Positions 32,918-35,986 of a stretch of 35,986 nt of DNA are shown piece by piece (the stretch's first letter is position 1; every line of letters begins with the position of its first letter). The stretch spans positions 467 to 36,452 of the forward strand of contig DKBS01000141.1 of NCBI GenBank assembly GCA_002451275.1. The letters run 5' to 3'. The notes under the pieces were generated by a model, which was not told the DNA's origin, searched no databases, and saw only the letters and a program-made list of their open reading frames with translations. Position numbers and translations under genes: made by a program. The stretch comes from Planctomycetaceae bacterium UBA6894. Lineage in GTDB: Bacteria > Planctomycetota > Planctomycetia > Gemmatales > Gemmataceae.

Positions 32918-34372
32918 ATGGTTCATGGTGTGCGGGGATTGGCGTGTCTGGCGGCGATGGCATGCTCGGGCATGGCGGGCGCTGCTGAGCCGGTACGGGT
33001 TTTCATCCTGGCCGGGCAATCCAACATGGAAGGCCAGGCAGTGGTGGACCTGGAAGGCAAGGACTACAACCAGGGCCGGGGCACCCTGAAGGCCCTTTTC
33101 CTTGAGCCGGATTTGGCCAAGCGACTGGCCCACCTGCGCGGCAAGGATGGGAATTGGGCGGTGCGCGACGATGTGGTGGTCTGGTACCAGCCTGAGAAAA
33201 TGCCTTTGAAGAAGGGCCCGCTGGGCTTTGGCTTCACCCCATACGGTGACAAACACCACTTCGGCCCCGAACTGCAATTCGGCTATGTGGTGGGCGACCA
33301 CTTCCGGGAACCGGTACTGCTGGTCAAATGCGCCTGGGGAGGCAAAAGCCTGTACAAGGATTTCCGGCCGCCCAGTTCCGGAGGCGAAACCGGGCCTTAT
33401 TACCAGCGGATGGTTGCGGATGTGCGGCAGGCCATGAGCCAATTCAAAATCCATTTTCCTGCCTTCGCTGATCGTGAACCGGTGCTGTCGGGATTGGTCT
33501 GGTACCACGGCTGGAATGACGGGGTGGACCCCATGACCGCCATTCCCCAGTACGAGGACAACCTGGTGCACCTGATCCAGGATGTGCGCAAAGACCTGCA
33601 AGCGCCGGAGCTGCCAGTGGTGATCGGGGAACTGACCGGTGCCTGGGTGAAGGCTCCGCCCGAATGGGAAAAATTGCGGCAGGCGCAGGCCAATGCTGCC
33701 AAGCGGCCCGAGGTCGGCAAAAGGGCCGCCTTTGTAACCACGCGGGAGTTTGCGCGCAAACCGGAGGATTCCCCCAATCCGGGGCACGGCCATCACGAAT
33801 TTGGCAACGCGGAAACTTATTTCCTGGTGGGGGACGCCCTAGGCAAGGCGATGGTGCAGTTGCTGGACCAAGGTCCGGGGAAAAACGGGAGGAGCGAGGC
33901 TTCCAAACCGACCACCCGCACCGAGCGGCAGGTGGAAGGGTGGACCGTGCGGGTGGATGACCGGCTGTTGCGGCCGGAAAACCGCGAGTTGGCGGACAAG
34001 GCCCTGCGTTTTCTGGCGTTCCGTTTGGCGGAACTGAAAGTGGTGGTGCCGGCGGACAAGGTGGCCCGGTTGCAGCGGGTGCCGATTGTGCTGGACCAGA
34101 GCCATGGCGGCCTGGTGCCCATGCAGTACCACCCCAGCGCCGACTGGCTGAGGAAGAATGGGTACAGCGAGGATTTGGCCAAATGTGTGCATTTGCCGCG
34201 GGCTGAAGACTTGATGACCACGCGCAACATTCGCGAGCAGCCGTGGGTGATCCTGCATGAACTGTCGCACGCCTACCACGACCAGGTGCTGGGCTTTGAC
34301 AATCCCCGGGTGGTTCAGGCGTATGAGGATTTCAAAAAAAAGTGGGCATGGGGACAAGGCGCTGCTGCATGA
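32918..34372 (+). CDS. Sialate O-acetylesterase-like (SASA) domain fused to HExxH metallopeptidase-like domain, frame broken near the end
   Basis: The frame as read gives 484 residues. A signal peptide (1-23, …MAGAAEP) leads into a SASA/SGNH-type esterase domain with AGQSNMEGQ (S35) and LVWYHGWND; GHGHHEFGNAE likely carries the catalytic histidine. From about 335 a second domain (EGWTVRVDDRLL, VLDQSHGG, MQYHPSADWL) has the zinc motif HELSHAYHD with H447, E448 and H451. After DFKKK the frame turns to WAWGQGAAA and stops, while the true family C-terminus continues in the +1 frame (34341-34541). The switch lies at an A8 run (34334-34341); seven A residues would restore a 540-residue protein. GGGAGG precedes the ATG. 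Confidence 0.88.
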   Translation: MVHGVRGLACLAAMACSGMAGAAEPVRVFILAGQSNMEGQAVVDLEGKDYNQGRGTLKALFLEPDLAKRLAHLRGKDGNWAVRDDVVVWYQPEKMPLKKGPLGFGFTPYGDKHHFGPELQFGYVVGDHFREPVLLVKCAWGGKSLYKDFRPPSSGGETGPYYQRMVADVRQAMSQFKIHFPAFADREPVLSGLVWYHGWNDGVDPMTAIPQYEDNLVHLIQDVRKDLQAPELPVVIGELTGAWVKAPPEWEKLRQAQANAAKRPEVGKRAAFVTTREFARKPEDSPNPGHGHHEFGNAETYFLVGDALGKAMVQLLDQGPGKNGRSEASKPTTRTERQVEGWTVRVDDRLLRPENRELADKALRFLAFRLAELKVVVPADKVARLQRVPIVLDQSHGGLVPMQYHPSADWLRKNGYSEDLAKCVHLPRAEDLMTTRNIREQPWVILHELSHAYHDQVLGFDNPRVVQAYEDFKKKWAWGQGAAA

Positions 34373-34541
34373 TGGCAAGCGGGTAAAGCACTATGGCCTG
34401 ACCACGCCGATGGAGTTTTTCGCCGAAATGAGCGAGGCCTACTTCGGCAGCAATGATTTCTTCCCGTTCAACCGGGCGGAATTGAAGGAGAACGAACCGG
34501 CAATTTACCAGTTGCTGCGGGATGTGTGGGAAGGGAAATAA
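34341..34541 (+). pseudogene. Out-of-frame C-terminal end of the SASA-metallopeptidase protein
   Basis: These 66 codons begin SGHGDKALLHDGKRVKHYGL and contain TPMEFFAEMSEAYFGSNDFF, the conserved region after HExxH in this metallopeptidase family, where a downstream glutamate (FFAEMSEAYF) probably serves as the third zinc ligand. There is no start codon or ribosome-binding site of its own near 34341. It should be read as the continuation of the gene starting at 32918 after loss of one A in the A8 run, by sequencing error, mutation or slippage. Confidence 0.8.
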
Positions 34542-34557
34542 CCGTTTTGGCTTTCAC

Positions 34558-34572
34558 CTGGCAAGATGCCAG
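34558..34572. terminator. Small hairpin after the SASA gene
   Basis: CTGGCA (34558-34563) and TGCCAG (34567-34572) form a perfect 6-bp stem with a three-base loop, 17 bases after the family stop codon at 34541. No T-run follows. The remaining gap to 34802 shows no other convincing signal. Confidence 0.3.
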
Positions 34573-34802
34573 TAAGGCGAAATTATCCATGGTTTTTCCG
34601 ACGGTTGGTTTTGGCCGTCTCACCCACTTGCCGGGTGGAGGGGTGGTATCCATTTGTTCCGGTCCTGCGGGTTGGAAAGGGCGGGCGAGATGGGTTTGAG
34701 GTGGAAAGCCCGCAATCCGGCTGAGAATCCTCGGCTCGCGCGGATATGGTGAGGTTGGCTGCCAGGCCAGCTGGTGTCGTTGGCAGACCGGAGGTTAAGA
34801 CC

Positions 34803-35087
34803 ATGGCCAATTCGATGCTTCTCAAACAGGCCCGCCGCCGGGCGAATGCCAAGATTGGCTTCTACATCCACGCCGCCATCTTCACTTTGGTGAATGCCGG
34901 CATGGTTGGCCTGAATGTGGCCAATGGCGGTTTTTTGTGGAGCCTGTTCCCGCTGGCGGGATGGGGTATAGGTCTGGCCTTCCACGCTTTTGGCGTGTTC
35001 GGGTTTCCCGGTGCGGCCCAACTGAACCAGCGCATGATTGACGCCGAGATGCGCAACCTAGAAACGAAGACCGTGGCCCATTCCTGA
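34803..35087 (+). CDS. 2TM domain membrane protein
   Basis: A 94-residue protein matching the 2TM domain (PF13239). A basic N-terminal segment (KQARRRANAK) leads into helix one at about 18-38 (FYIHAAIFTLVNAG), then helix two at about 44-66 (FPLAGWGIGLAFHAFGVF), and a polar helical tail. In other bacteria this domain often precedes or accompanies histidine kinases; none is seen here. The ATG at 34803 has GGAGG eight bases upstream, so the longer frame from 34746 is not used. It converges with the sulfatase gene. Confidence 0.85.
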   Translation: MANSMLLKQARRRANAKIGFYIHAAIFTLVNAGMVGLNVANGGFLWSLFPLAGWGIGLAFHAFGVFGFPGAAQLNQRMIDAEMRNLETKTVAHS

Positions 35088-35096
35088 TTTTGGGGG

Positions 35097-35986
35097 TCAG
35101 TCAGTTTTCTTTTTGTTCACCGGCCAAGGTTCCACCTGGCTGCGTTTGGCCCAAGCCTCATACAAGGCCGCCAATTCCCGGACTTTTTCCGGGTGTTTGG
35201 CGGCCTGATTGTTTGCCTCCACGCGATCGGTGGCGATGTCGTACAGTTCCCAATCGCCCTGATGTTTTGCCACCAGTTTCCAATTGCCCTGGCGCACCGC
35301 GCGGTTTCCCTCGTGCTCCCAGTAGAGGGCTTCGCGTGCGATCGGCTTGTTCCAAAAGGCGTTCACCAGACTTTTGCCCGCCAGCGGGGTGGCATTGGAT
35401 GGGTATTGGGCGCCGGTCAGGTCCTTCACCGTGGCCATGATGTCGATCAGGTGGCCCGGCTGTTGGCGCAACTCTCCCCTGGCTGAAAACCCGTTCGGCC
35501 AGTGGGCGATCAGCGGGGTGCTGATACCCCCTTCGTGCACCCAGTGCTTGTACTCGCGGAACGGCGTGTTGCTTACGGTGGCCCAGTTGCGCCCGTAGGC
35601 CACATAGGTGTCGGCCGGGCCTGGCATCACCTGGTTGCCCATGCGCACCGGGTAGCCATCGCGGGTTTGGGCCGGCACGCTGCCAGCGGCGGCGAAATCG
35701 GTCGGCTTCATCGCGGGAAGGGTGGGGGATGACGGCCTGGGGATGTTGGGGTGGTTCTTGTTGCCCGCGCGGCCCATCGGCTCGGCGCAGCCACCGTTGT
35801 CCTGGAGGTAGAGGATCAGGGTGTTTTCCAGTCGGCCCGCCTTGCGGAGTTCGTCCACCACCTGGCCGATTCCCGTGTCCATCCGCTCCACCATGGCGGC
35901 GTAGACCTCCATGCAGGCGGCTTCCCAGGTCTTGTCCTGTTTTTCCCAGTCGCCGACGGGGGGCGCCATGCCTTGCTTTGGGTCCA
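35097..35986 (-). CDS. Arylsulfatase, C-terminal part (5' end beyond the window)
   Basis: The frame remains open past 35969 to the right edge, reading DPKQG before the MAPPVGDWEK segment, so the start and the catalytic CxPxR motif lie outside the window. The visible 295 or so residues include the metal-binding LQDNGG motif, the WVHEGGISTPLIAHWP segment, HLIDIMATVKDLTG, and the C-terminal REALYWEHEGNRAVRQGNWKLV, seen as YWEHEGNRAVRQ and GNWKLVAKH. These are typical of the arylsulfatase A group abundant in planctomycetes. The likely substrate is a sulfated glycan, but nothing here identifies it. Confidence 0.92.
   Translation of the reverse strand, partial: DPKQGMAPPVGDWEKQDKTWEAACMEVYAAMVERMDTGIGQVVDELRKAGRLENTLILYLQDNGGCAEPMGRAGNKNHPNIPRPSSPTLPAMKPTDFAAAGSVPAQTRDGYPVRMGNQVMPGPADTYVAYGRNWATVSNTPFREYKHWVHEGGISTPLIAHWPNGFSARGELRQQPGHLIDIMATVKDLTGAQYPSNATPLAGKSLVNAFWNKPIAREALYWEHEGNRAVRQGNWKLVAKHQGDWELYDIATDRVEANNQAAKHPEKVRELAALYEAWAKRSQVEPWPVNKKKTD

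Noticed and set aside
1..35986. tRNA or rRNA genes, CRISPR arrays, insertion sequences, prophage genes
   Set aside because: No cloverleaf, rRNA-like stretch, regular repeat-spacer array, transposase or integrase motif was seen on either strand.

Overview
The window (about 36 kb, high GC) looks like chromosomal DNA of a planctomycete, most likely of the Gemmataceae type. The indicators are a TIGR02996 repeat-companion domain protein with leucine-rich repeats, a Ser/Thr kinase fused to an SUMF1-type domain, a DUF1549/DUF1553 + DUF1501 + WD40 cassette, a sialate-O-acetylesterase-like protein, an arylsulfatase, and a giant secreted protein opening with an LEARLVPA-type motif. No tRNA, rRNA, CRISPR array, insertion sequence or integration site was seen. 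No gap between genes exceeds about 300 bases.

Layout. 1-5 kb: LRR protein, a 43-residue basic protein on the minus strand, an M19 dipeptidase, then MarC and a secreted esterase on the minus strand. 5-12 kb: a 3-hydroxyisobutyrate-dehydrogenase-like enzyme, then a minus-strand membrane kinase facing two overlapping plus-strand genes for membrane-associated, dynamin-like GTPases. Three short direct repeats lie in the shared intergenic region. 12-15.8 kb: housekeeping-like plus-strand genes (SDR, Nudix ADP-ribose hydrolase, class II fructose-1,6-bisphosphatase, histone-deacetylase-like amidohydrolase) with one small minus-strand unknown. 15.8-19.7 kb: an exported tricorn-type protease and a macro-domain protein. 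19.8-23.7 kb: a 1303-residue extracellular glycoside hydrolase with two GH18 domains, two CBM2 and two Calx-beta domains. It has a recognisable promoter with an inverted repeat at the predicted transcription start, and a strong terminator.

23.9-28.1 kb is a minus-strand run of a ketose 3-epimerase, a lectin-like exported protein and an S9 dipeptidyl-peptidase. 28.4-32.5 kb is the divergent planctomycete DUF1549/1553-DUF1501-WD40 operon. 32.5-36 kb holds an EthD-like protein, a SASA esterase fused to an HExxH metallopeptidase whose frame breaks at an A8 run, a 2TM protein, and the C-terminal part of a sulfatase that runs off the right edge.

Together the genes fit a polysaccharide- and protein-degrading heterotroph with a large exported hydrolase set. 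The kinase/paired-GTPase divergon is the best candidate for an undescribed system, but its function is inference. All family assignments were made by eye from motifs; no searches were run.
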